NCBI RefSeq assembly: GCF_003335585.1
Contig: NZ_QBFD01000004.1
Span: 44,928-108,927, forward strand
Reading direction: 5' to 3'
DNA: 64,000 nt
Source: Sulfitobacter sp. DFL-14
GTDB taxonomy: Bacteria; Pseudomonadota; Alphaproteobacteria; Rhodobacterales; Rhodobacteraceae
A program made the translations under genes and the position numbers. Positions 33,795-41,877 of the stretch are shown here, one piece after another (the stretch's first letter is position 1; each line of letters opens with the position of its first letter). The notes beneath the pieces were generated by a model. It was not told the origin of the DNA. It was given only the letters and a program-made list of their open reading frames with translations, and ran no database searches.

Positions 33795-35960
33795 CTATGC
33801 CTCAAAGCTGACCGCGCGCTTTTCGCGGCGATCTTGCAGGTAGCGGATCACGGAGCCGGATAGATTGGCTCGGAACCTGTCCCAGCCTGTCGGGTTATGG
33901 GTGACCTCGGCGCGGAAGAAGGAGGGGCAGAGCACGGCGGCATCTGCCACTTCGCCGCAGTTGCCGCAGGCCACGCAGGTGTCGTCGATGGAGGCAACGG
34001 GATCGTCGCGCAGCGGATCGTCCAGCTCCTTGATCGACAGCGAGGGGCAGCCTGACAGCCGCATGCAGGCGTGATCGCCGGTGCAGACGTCTTCGTCGAC
34101 GCCGAATTTCTCTTTGATCACCCGCTGGCCGCCCTTGATCGCCTTGGCGACCTTCGGCTTTTCGCGGCGCTGCTTGTTCAGCATGCATTCCGACGACGCC
34201 ACGATGATCTTGGGGCCCTCGGCGTCGGTGGTCAGCGCCTCGTTCAGCACATCGCGCATCTTGGTCACGTCATAGGTGTGGTCCACCTGACGGACCCATT
34301 TGGCACCGATCCCCTTGACCGCGTCCACGATGGAATTGTTGGTGTTGCGGCGCTTGTTCAGCGCGCGCGACGACAGGATGTCCTGACCGCCGGTGGCGGA
34401 GGAATAGAAGTTGTCGACGATGACAAAGACGCCGTCGTGCTTGTTGAACACGGCATTGCCGATGCCGCTGGTCAGCCCGTTGTGCCAGAACCCGCCGTCG
34501 CCCATGATCGAGATCGAGCGTTTGGCCCCCTTGACGTTGAAGGCCGCCGCCGAGGCCGGGCCAAGGCCAAAGCCCATGGTGGTGGCACCCAGGTTGAAGG
34601 GTGGCAGGATCGAGAACAGGTGACAGCCGATGTCAGCGGAGACATGGTGTGTGCCGGTTTCCTCGAACACCATTTTCATGGCGGCAAAGATGGGCCGTTC
34701 GGGGCAGCCGGTGCACAGGCCCGGCGGGCGGGCCGGGACAACCTCGCCCAGCCGTTCGATCACCGGATTGGTCAGGATCGGGACAGGATCAGGGACCGGG
34801 GCGCGGTTGCCCAGCTGCTTGGGCTCGTGATCCTCAAGGAAACGGCCGATCCCTTCGGTCAGGACGGCAGCGGTATAATCGCCGCCCATCGGCAGGTAAT
34901 CCTTGCCATGCACCTCTGTCGGGCTTTTCGTGCGGGCCAGAACCGTCGAGATGGATTGTTCGATATATTCGGGCTGGCCTTCCTCGATCATCAGGACGGC
35001 GTCCAGGCCTTCGCAGAATGCGTCGACTTCGGACTTGATGGTCGGATAGGCCACGTTCATCACGTAGATCGGCACGCGCGAATTGCCGTAGGCATCACAG
35101 AGCCCGAGGAACTGCAGCGCGCGGATGGTGCTGTTGTACATGCCACCGACGACGATCAGCCCGGTCTTGCCGGTCTTTTCCTTGCCGGTGGGGCCGAAGA
35201 ATTCGTTCAGCTTCTGGTCGCGGATAAAGTCGATGGCGGCGGGCATGCGCACCTTGATCTTTTCGACCTCATGCTCATAGGCGGCGGGCGGCAGGACGAT
35301 GCGGCCCAGATCGCGTTCGGGATTGTCCATCGCGTCGCGCAGGGTGAATTCGGGGCGCTTGTTGTCCTTGCATTCAAATTCGCCCGTCATGTGACAGGAC
35401 CGCACCCGCACCTGCAGCATCACCGGGGTGTTGGAGGCTTCCGACAGCTGGAAACCCTTTTCGATCAGATTGACCATGCATGCCTGATCGGGGCGCGGGT
35501 CCAGCAGCCACATCTGGGATTTCATTGCAAAGGCGTGGGTGCGCTCCTGCATGATGGAGGAGCCTTCGCCGTAGTCTTCGCCGACGATCACCATCGCGCC
35601 GCCGGTGACGCCGCCGGATGCAAGATTTGACAGGGCGTCGGAGGCGACATTGGTGCCGACGGTGGATTTCCACGCGACAGCACCGCGCAGGGGATACATG
35701 ACGGAAGCCGAGAGCATGGCGCCTGCGGTTGCTTCGCTGGCCGAGCTTTGAAAGACCACACCGAGGTCGTCCAGGATGTCATTGGCGTCAGCCAGCACAT
35801 CCATCAGGTGCGAAATCGGCGATCCCTGATAGCCGCCGACATAGGCGACACCGGATTGCAGCAGGGCCTTTGTGATCGCCAGAATGCCCTCACCACGGAA
35901 CAGGTCGCCCTCTCCAAGCTTCAGGTCTTCGACTTCTTTCGCAAAGGATCGTTCAGCCAT
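33795..35960 (-). CDS. iorA: Indolepyruvate ferredoxin oxidoreductase alpha subunit
   Basis: The TPP-dependent subunit has 721 residues from MAERSFAKE, which is the third of three tandem ATGs and is best spaced after GGAG. The N-terminal region has GYQGSPISHLMDV and QSSASEATAGAMLSA. The TPP-binding motif is IMGDGGFWHNGL...NAVFN near residue 465. The C-terminus has a cysteine-rich ferredoxin-like segment with CTGDHACMRLSGC and CVACGNCGEVADAAVLC for 4Fe-4S clusters. It converts aryl 2-oxoacids plus CoA to aryl-CoA, CO2 and reduced ferredoxin. It is first in its operon and divergent from the nitrilase/ring-cleavage operon. Confidence 0.92.
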   Translation of the reverse strand: MAERSFAKEVEDLKLGEGDLFRGEGILAITKALLQSGVAYVGGYQGSPISHLMDVLADANDILDDLGVVFQSSASEATAGAMLSASVMYPLRGAVAWKSTVGTNVASDALSNLASGGVTGGAMVIVGEDYGEGSSIMQERTHAFAMKSQMWLLDPRPDQACMVNLIEKGFQLSEASNTPVMLQVRVRSCHMTGEFECKDNKRPEFTLRDAMDNPERDLGRIVLPPAAYEHEVEKIKVRMPAAIDFIRDQKLNEFFGPTGKEKTGKTGLIVVGGMYNSTIRALQFLGLCDAYGNSRVPIYVMNVAYPTIKSEVDAFCEGLDAVLMIEEGQPEYIEQSISTVLARTKSPTEVHGKDYLPMGGDYTAAVLTEGIGRFLEDHEPKQLGNRAPVPDPVPILTNPVIERLGEVVPARPPGLCTGCPERPIFAAMKMVFEETGTHHVSADIGCHLFSILPPFNLGATTMGFGLGPASAAAFNVKGAKRSISIMGDGGFWHNGLTSGIGNAVFNKHDGVFVIVDNFYSSATGGQDILSSRALNKRRNTNNSIVDAVKGIGAKWVRQVDHTYDVTKMRDVLNEALTTDAEGPKIIVASSECMLNKQRREKPKVAKAIKGGQRVIKEKFGVDEDVCTGDHACMRLSGCPSLSIKELDDPLRDDPVASIDDTCVACGNCGEVADAAVLCPSFFRAEVTHNPTGWDRFRANLSGSVIRYLQDRREKRAVSFEA

Positions 35961-36282
35961 CATCATCTCCAAAAAAAGTATGGTAATGAATAGATTTATA
36001 TGTAAAATAAGTCAACGATCAGTTTTTTGCTTCGAGCGAATAAATCGAATATGAGGAAAAAAACAATTCAGTATCATGGGGATAAAGCCGGAGGTGCCAA
36101 GATGTCCTCGTCAGATGTGGCGTTGTCCTTCATGATCGATTCACGGGGTCAGGTGAGTCGTGCCACTTGCCCGCTCAGACGGGCGGCGCGCAGGCAGACG
36201 GGCCCGGACACGAACATCCTTGATGCCGATTCCCGCGCCTGTGCGCATGTCGGCGCAATCCATTCTGGAAGGTGAAGACGAA
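35961..36282. promoter_or_regulatory. Divergent iorA/nitrilase promoter region with operator-like motif
   Basis: A 322-base spacer whose left half (35970-36060) is strongly AT-rich. TTTATATGTAAAATAA at 35995-36010 resembles the half-sites found at other promoters of the island. The right half, 36100-36280, is GC-rich with no convincing gene. A short frame there (from 36160) is merely the 5' extension of the nitrilase frame. Both operons are probably controlled from here. Confidence 0.5.
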
Positions 36283-37314
36283 ATGTTGCCATTGAATGAC
36301 TTTCCGAAGTTCACGGCTGCGGCGGTTCAGGCGAGCCCTGTGTTTCTGGATGCGGGCAAGACCGTGGCAAAGGCCGTAAGCCTGATTGGCGAGGCGGCCG
36401 GAAACGGCGCGCGGCTTGTGGTGTTTCCGGAGGTGTTCATCCCCGGATACCCCTATTGGAACTGGATCACCGATCCGGTGACGGGCAGCGCGTGGTTTGA
36501 AAAACTTGTGCGGTCCTCGGTCTTTGCCGATGGTCCGGAGGTGGCGAAGGTTCAGGCCGCCGCCAGGGCGAACAATTGCTATGTGGTGATGGGGTTGAAC
36601 GAACGCAGCCCCGTATCGCTGGGCGCGCTTTACAATACCTTGCTGTTCATCGGGCCGGATGGCGCGATCCTGGGCAAGCACCGCAAGCTGGTGCCCACCT
36701 GGGCGGAGAAACTGACCTGGACGGGGGGCGACGGTTCCAGCCTCAAGGTCTATGACACGGAAATTGGCCCGCTGGGCGGGCTCGCCTGTGGCGAGAACAC
36801 CAATACGCTGGCGCGGTTCACCCTGCTGGCGCAGGGCGAACTGGTGCATACCGCCAGCTATATCTCGCTGCCGGTGGCGCCAAAGGATTACGACATGGCC
36901 GAGGCAATCAAGCTACGCAGCATGTCGCACAGCTTTGAAGGCAAGGTCTTTACGGTGACTGCCACCTCGACGGTCTCGGACGAGATCATCACGGCAATGG
37001 AGGAGATCCGCCCGGATGCCCGCGATATGCTGGAGCGCAAATCCAGTGCCTATTCCGGGATCATCGGCCCCGACGGGCGCGAGGTTGTCCCCGGCCTGAT
37101 CGACGACGAGGGCATCGTCTATGCCGAGATCGACCTGGGCAAATGCATCCAGCCCAAGCAGATGCATGACATCACCGGCCATTATAACCGGTTCGATATT
37201 TTCGACCTGCGGGTCAACCAGGTGCCGCAGGCTGCCGTCAATCTGAAAACCGGCCCGGCCCCCGCGCCGGACCTGAGCGCTGTGCCGATGCCGGACGACA
37301 GCGAAGAATCCTAA
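36283..37314 (+). CDS. Nitrilase family C-N hydrolase
   Basis: 343 residues from MLPLNDFPKF. The catalytic triad is Glu50 in VVFPEVFIPGYPYW, Lys135 in GKHRKLVPTW and Cys169 in GGLACGENTNTLARF. The GENTN context is typical of true nitrilases that turn R-CN into R-COOH and ammonia. Arylacetonitrilases such as those acting on indole-3-acetonitrile are one possibility given the neighbours. An in-frame ATG at 36247 is an alternative start, while a still longer frame from 36160 is unlikely. It is the first gene of an operon with a ring-cleavage dioxygenase, so it might also hydrolyse an amide or nitrile intermediate. Confidence 0.9.
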   Translation: MLPLNDFPKFTAAAVQASPVFLDAGKTVAKAVSLIGEAAGNGARLVVFPEVFIPGYPYWNWITDPVTGSAWFEKLVRSSVFADGPEVAKVQAAARANNCYVVMGLNERSPVSLGALYNTLLFIGPDGAILGKHRKLVPTWAEKLTWTGGDGSSLKVYDTEIGPLGGLACGENTNTLARFTLLAQGELVHTASYISLPVAPKDYDMAEAIKLRSMSHSFEGKVFTVTATSTVSDEIITAMEEIRPDARDMLERKSSAYSGIIGPDGREVVPGLIDDEGIVYAEIDLGKCIQPKQMHDITGHYNRFDIFDLRVNQVPQAAVNLKTGPAPAPDLSAVPMPDDSEES

Positions 37315-37337
37315 TCCAATCAAGACTGGAGGAAACC

Positions 37338-38456
37338 ATGACTGATACTGCCGATAAAGACGACGTTCTGGGCCGCGCACGGGTGCGTGATACGCCGGAA
37401 CTGGAGGCCTATTACGAGGATCTGGCAAAGCAGGACACCGGCGCGCTCTGGACCGTTGCCAACTCGATCGAGCCCTGGGAGCCGACACCGACGTCCGATC
37501 CCGTGTTGTGGCGCTGGAAAGACCTGCGCCCGCAGGTTTTGCGCGCGATTGATCTGGTGCGCCCCGAGGATGCGGGCCGGCGCGTTGTCTATCTGCGCAA
37601 CCCCAAACGGCGCGAGGTCAGCGCCGCCTGCGGCTGGCTGTTCTCGGGCATCCAGACGATGAAAGCGGGCGAACGGGCAGGTGCCCACCGCCACGCGGCC
37701 TCGGCGCTGCGGTTCATCATGGAAGGCACCGGGGCCTATACAATTGTCGAGGGCCACAAGATGAGCCTTGGCGCGAAGGATTTCGTGCTGACGCCCAACG
37801 GCACCTGGCACGAGCACGGGATCGAGGAAGACGGCAGTACCTGCCTGTGGCAGGACGGGCTGGACATTCCGCTGACCAACGCGCTTGAGGCGAACTTCTA
37901 CGAGGTGCATCCGGAGGATTATCAGGCCAGCAACCTGCCGCTGGACGACAGCCCGGCTACCTATGGTTCCCCCGCGCTGATGCCCGAGCTGGACAAATGG
38001 GACCAGCCCTATTCGCCGCTGCTGAAATTCCGCTGGGACCAGACCTATGAGGCGCTGCAGAACTACGCCAAGGTTACTGACGGGTCGCCCTATGACGGGG
38101 TGATCATGCGCTACATCAACCCCAAGACCGGGGCGGATCCGATGCTGACCATGGGTGCGAACATGCAGCTTTTGCGCCCGTCCGAGCACACCAAGGCGCA
38201 CCGCCATACCGGCAACATCATCTATCAGGTGGCCAAGGGCGAAGGCTATTCCGTGATCAACGGAAAGCGGTTTGACTGGAAGGAAAAGGACATCTTCTGC
38301 GTGCCGCCCTGGATGTGGCACGAGCATTGCAACACGCAAAGCGGTGACGATGCCTGCCTGTTCTCGTTCCACGACCTGCCGACCATGCGAAAGCTCGGCT
38401 TCTACGCGGAACAGGCTTTGGAAGACAACGGCGGTCATCAGGTCGTCAGCGGATAA
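37338..38456 (+). CDS. Bicupin ring-cleavage dioxygenase (gentisate 1,2-dioxygenase-like)
   Basis: A 372-residue bicupin of the gentisate/1-hydroxy-2-naphthoate/salicylate dioxygenase family. The N-terminal cupin has His117 and His119 in GAHRHAAS with WHEH at 157-160. The second cupin has His288 and His290 in KAHRHTGN and another WHEH near 325. These enzymes use Fe(II) to open a ring next to a carboxylate. The next two genes, an FAA-type hydrolase and maleate isomerase, fit the branch gentisate to maleylpyruvate to maleate plus pyruvate to fumarate. A related substrate such as a 5-hydroxyanthranilate is possible. A good GGAGGAAACC precedes the ATG. Confidence 0.87.
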   Translation: MTDTADKDDVLGRARVRDTPELEAYYEDLAKQDTGALWTVANSIEPWEPTPTSDPVLWRWKDLRPQVLRAIDLVRPEDAGRRVVYLRNPKRREVSAACGWLFSGIQTMKAGERAGAHRHAASALRFIMEGTGAYTIVEGHKMSLGAKDFVLTPNGTWHEHGIEEDGSTCLWQDGLDIPLTNALEANFYEVHPEDYQASNLPLDDSPATYGSPALMPELDKWDQPYSPLLKFRWDQTYEALQNYAKVTDGSPYDGVIMRYINPKTGADPMLTMGANMQLLRPSEHTKAHRHTGNIIYQVAKGEGYSVINGKRFDWKEKDIFCVPPWMWHEHCNTQSGDDACLFSFHDLPTMRKLGFYAEQALEDNGGHQVVSG

Positions 38457-38471
38457 ATACAGGATACCAAA

Positions 38472-39389
38472 ATGAAACTAGTTACCTATCGCGACGGTGT
38501 CGCAGGCGAAGGCCGTCTTGGCGTCGTGCAGGACGGCCTTGTCATCGACGTTGAATATCTGGGCGAGGCGGTTGGCGCGGCGCTGCCCGCTGACATGCTG
38601 ACATTGATCGACCTTGGTCCCGATGCGCTTCGGGCGATCAAGCAGGCCCTGTCGGATACGGCGGATGCGCGGCCCGCAGGGATTGCGGTGCCGGAGGAAA
38701 ACGTGGCGCTGCTGGCGCCGATCCCGCGTCCGCGCAAGAACATCTTTGGCATCGGTCTGAACTATGTCGAACATGTCGCGGAAAGCGCCAAGTCGCTGGA
38801 CACCTCCAGGGACCTGCCCAAGGAACCGGTGGTGTTCTCGAAACCGCCGACCAGCGTGATCGCAACCGGTGAGCCGATCCAGCACAATGCGTCGATGACA
38901 CAGATGCTGGACTGGGAGGTGGAACTGGCCGTGATCATCGGCAAGCGCGCGACGCGGATTTCCAAGGATGACGCAATGAGCCATGTCTTTGGCTATTCGG
39001 TGATCAACGATGTCTCGGCCCGCGACAACCGCCGCGCGGGGCAGTGGATTTTCTCGAAAGGGCAGGACAGCTATTGCCCCTTTGGCCCCGCGATCGTGAC
39101 TGCGGATGATGTTGCGGACCCGCATGACCTGACGCTCTGGCTGAAAAAGAACGGCGAGGAAAAGCAGCGGTCCAACACCAAACATCTGTTGTTCGATATC
39201 CCGACGCTGATTGCCGATATCTCTTCCGGCATCACGCTGGAGCCCGGCGATATCATTGCCACCGGCACCCCGGCAGGCGTGGGTGCGGGGCGCGATCCGC
39301 AGGAATGGATGTGGCCCGGTGACGTGATCGAGTGTGGTGTCGATGGCATCGGCGTGCTGCGCAATCCGGTTGTGAAGATCGGGGACTGA
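38472..39389 (+). CDS. Fumarylacetoacetate hydrolase family protein (maleylpyruvate/fumarylpyruvate hydrolase)
   Basis: 305 residues with the FAA_hydrolase fold. The conserved parts are GIGLNYVEHVAES, the metal-binding acidic set WEVELAVIIGKRATRIS, GYSVINDVSARD and GDIIATGTPAGVG. It cleaves the C-C bond of a 2,4-dioxo acid using a divalent cation. Its place between a gentisate-type dioxygenase and a maleate isomerase suggests that it hydrolyses maleylpyruvate directly to maleate and pyruvate. No maleylpyruvate isomerase is present in the operon, which supports direct hydrolysis (inference). Confidence 0.9.
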   Translation: MKLVTYRDGVAGEGRLGVVQDGLVIDVEYLGEAVGAALPADMLTLIDLGPDALRAIKQALSDTADARPAGIAVPEENVALLAPIPRPRKNIFGIGLNYVEHVAESAKSLDTSRDLPKEPVVFSKPPTSVIATGEPIQHNASMTQMLDWEVELAVIIGKRATRISKDDAMSHVFGYSVINDVSARDNRRAGQWIFSKGQDSYCPFGPAIVTADDVADPHDLTLWLKKNGEEKQRSNTKHLLFDIPTLIADISSGITLEPGDIIATGTPAGVGAGRDPQEWMWPGDVIECGVDGIGVLRNPVVKIGD

Positions 39390-39390
39390 C

Positions 39391-40155
39391 GTGGAAAACA
39401 TGCATCAGACCCTGAAGATCGGGCAGATCGTTCCGTCTTCGAATCTGACGATGGAACGTGAAATCCCGGCGATGCTGCGGTCGCGTGAAACCCTGTACCC
39501 CGAGCGGTTCTCCTTCCACTCCAGCCGCATGCGGATGAAGAAGGTGACCAAGGAAGAGCTTGCCGCGATGGACAAGGACAGCGACCGCTGTGCGCTGGAG
39601 CTGAGCGATGCGGCGGTCGATGTGATGGGCTATGCCTGTCTGGTTGCGATCATGTCGATGGGGCGGGGATATCACCGCGAAAGCCAGAAGCGCCTGCATC
39701 AGGTGACCGTGGACAACGGCCATCCCGCGCCGGTGGTCAGCTCTGCCGGGGCGCTGGTTGACGGGCTGCACCTGATGGGGGCCAAGCGGGTCTCCATCGT
39801 GACGCCCTACATGCGCCCGCTGACCGATATGGTCGCGGATTACATCACGGCTGAGGGGATCGAGGTGACCGACAGTATCGCGCTTGAGATTCCCGACAAC
39901 CTTGAGGTTGCAGCGCAGGATCCGATGAACCTGACCGAGATCTACAAGCGTGCGAGCCTCAAGAACATCGACGCGCTGGTGCTGTCCGCCTGTGTGCAGA
40001 TGCCCTCGCTTGCCGCGATCCAGAAGGTCGAGGATGAATGCGGGATTCCCGTGGTGTCGGCCGCCGTGGCGACAACCCATCAGATGCTGACAAAGCTGAA
40101 CCTCAAGCCGCATGTGCCGGGTTGTGGGGCGCTGTTGTCAGGCAAATACCTGTAA
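39391..40155 (+). CDS. maiA: Maleate cis-trans isomerase (Asp/Glu racemase superfamily)
   Basis: 254 residues with IGQIVPSSNLTMEREIPAMLRSR at the start. The two Cys regions are MGYACLVAIMSMG and VLSACVQMPS, matching the catalytic Cys pair of maleate isomerase and arylmalonate decarboxylase relatives. It converts maleate to fumarate, which enters the TCA cycle. The start at 39391 is a GTG with GGGGA upstream. An ATG at 39400 is the alternative. It is the last gene of the ring-cleavage operon and is followed by a strong hairpin. Its presence argues that maleate, not fumarylpyruvate, is the intermediate. Confidence 0.88.
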   Translation: MENMHQTLKIGQIVPSSNLTMEREIPAMLRSRETLYPERFSFHSSRMRMKKVTKEELAAMDKDSDRCALELSDAAVDVMGYACLVAIMSMGRGYHRESQKRLHQVTVDNGHPAPVVSSAGALVDGLHLMGAKRVSIVTPYMRPLTDMVADYITAEGIEVTDSIALEIPDNLEVAAQDPMNLTEIYKRASLKNIDALVLSACVQMPSLAAIQKVEDECGIPVVSAAVATTHQMLTKLNLKPHVPGCGALLSGKYL

Positions 40156-40167
40156 ACTGGCAGGATC

Positions 40168-40205
40168 GAACGCGGCCTGGCCTGTACCCGGGCCAGGCCG
40201 CGTTC
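40168..40205. terminator. Bidirectional terminator-like hairpin
   Basis: A perfect 15-bp inverted repeat: GAACGCGGCCTGGCC (40168-40182), an 8-base loop, and its complement (40191-40205). It lies between the maleate isomerase and the convergent CoA ligase. It has no clear T run but is a very stable GC stem, well placed to stop transcription from both sides. Confidence 0.75.
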
Positions 40206-40249
40206 CACATTGACAATATTGATCGAGAGGGGCCGCAGGCGGGCAGGGG

Positions 40250-41866
40250 TCAGCGTTTGACCTTGTAGCCCGTGGTTTCCAGATCCCACATATCCGGCAA
40301 AATTCCTTCCTCGCGCAGCACGACCTTCTTGATCTTGCCGTTCTCGGTCAGGGGCATTGCCTGCACCTGCCGGACGTAGCGCGGCACCGCGAAATGGGCC
40401 AGGCGTGTTTCCAGATATTGGATCAGTTCCAGCGGGGGCAGGGTTTGCCCGTCCTTCAGCTGGATTGCCGTTGCAACTTCGTCTTCGCCCAGTTCCGATG
40501 GCACCGGATAGACCGCGCAGGCCTCTATCGCGTCATGGGTCATGATGGCCTGTTCGACCTCCCATGACGATACATTCTCGCCGCGGCGGCGGATCGCGTC
40601 CTTCATCCGGTCGATGAAACTGAAATAGCCATCGGGGTTGCGCACTACCCGGTCACCGGTGTGGAACCACAGGTTGGCCCAGGCCTCGACCGTCTTTTCC
40701 GGCATGCCGAAATATCCCGAAGCAAAGGAATGCGGCTCTGTCGGGCGCAGCAGCAGTTCGCCCGCCGTGCCGTCAGGGACCGGCATGTCGTGTTCGTCGG
40801 CCACCATGGCATCGGCCCCCTTGGCGAGCTTGCCCATGCTGCCGGGACGGGGAGAGGGGTAGGGGTTGTAGAACAGGAAATTGCTTTCGGTGGAGGCATA
40901 GCCATCGACCAGCGGAATGCCGAAGCGGTGAAAGAACTTCTCTTGATCCCGGGCGGGAACACTGCCACCCAGAGCGGTGCGGATGACATGTTTGCGGTCC
41001 CCGGGCCGCTCTGGCTGGGCCATCAGGATCGCGGCCATTGCCCCCAGAAGATAGGTCACGGTGGCACGGCATTCCACTGCGGATGTCCAATAGCCGGAGG
41101 CCGAGAATTTCGGCAGCAGCACATATTCGCAACCCATCAGCAGCGCCTGGTAAAAGGCGTTGAGCGCATTGGTGTGGAACACCGGAAGCGCGGTCATCAG
41201 CACATCGCCTTCGCGCACGCCCAGTGCGCGGGCCGAATAGATGCCCCACCAGAAGAATTGCGCCTGCGGGCAGCAGACGCCCTTTGACGGGCCGGTGGTG
41301 CCCGAGGTGTAGAGGATTGCGGCGGTATCGCCCGGCTGCACGGCAACAATGTCCGCCGGGTGCGCTGTTGAACCGCTGGTCTGAAGGCCCTGTGCTGTGA
41401 CGGGCCAGAGCAGCGGTGGCAGCAGCGCATCCGCGCCCAGATCGTCGTAGGCGTGCTGAAACTGCTCTTCCACGATCAGCAGCTTGGGCCGGGCGTTTGC
41501 CAGAACATGGGCAAGCTGTGCACCGCGAAAGGCGGTATTGACGGGGGTGGCGATGGCCCCGACCCAGGTGGCCCCCAGGTAGGCCTGCAGGAATTCGGCG
41601 CGGTTGCTGCAATGGATCAGCACACGGTCGCCCGCGCCGATCCCCGCCGCAACCAGCCGCGCGCCCCAGTCGCGGGCGACCTCCGCGGTCTGGACAAACG
41701 TCCATCTGACGCTGCCGCAGGTCACGAAAGGCCGGTCGCCGTAGCGGTCGGCCTGACGTTGCAGCATCGTCCGCAGTGTCCGGTCCTGTGGTGCAAATCC
41801 GGCAACCACGTCGTCGTAACGATCATGGCAGGCGGGATGCGTGACGGGCGGTGTGTCTGCGGACAT
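40250..41866 (-). CDS. AMP-binding acyl/aryl-CoA ligase
   Basis: 538 residues from MSADTPPVTHPACHDR at 41866 (AGGACGG upstream). Core motifs are the P-loop AILYTSGTTGPSKGV, DGYASTESN, WFHTGDRVVRNPDGYFSFIDRMKDAIRRRGENVSSWEVE and the C-terminal PLTENGKIKK with the catalytic Lys. It activates a carboxylic acid with ATP and CoA. It follows the TRAP transporter genes by 11 bases, so it probably activates the acid they import. A longer N-terminal frame from 41902 overlaps dctM and is rejected. Confidence 0.9.
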   Translation of the reverse strand: MSADTPPVTHPACHDRYDDVVAGFAPQDRTLRTMLQRQADRYGDRPFVTCGSVRWTFVQTAEVARDWGARLVAAGIGAGDRVLIHCSNRAEFLQAYLGATWVGAIATPVNTAFRGAQLAHVLANARPKLLIVEEQFQHAYDDLGADALLPPLLWPVTAQGLQTSGSTAHPADIVAVQPGDTAAILYTSGTTGPSKGVCCPQAQFFWWGIYSARALGVREGDVLMTALPVFHTNALNAFYQALLMGCEYVLLPKFSASGYWTSAVECRATVTYLLGAMAAILMAQPERPGDRKHVIRTALGGSVPARDQEKFFHRFGIPLVDGYASTESNFLFYNPYPSPRPGSMGKLAKGADAMVADEHDMPVPDGTAGELLLRPTEPHSFASGYFGMPEKTVEAWANLWFHTGDRVVRNPDGYFSFIDRMKDAIRRRGENVSSWEVEQAIMTHDAIEACAVYPVPSELGEDEVATAIQLKDGQTLPPLELIQYLETRLAHFAVPRYVRQVQAMPLTENGKIKKVVLREEGILPDMWDLETTGYKVKR

Positions 41867-41877
41867 GGATTGCCGTC

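Noticed and set aside
34071..35630. Plus-strand open frame of 519 codons
   Set aside because: It is a shadow of iorA, which carries TPP and Fe-S motifs.
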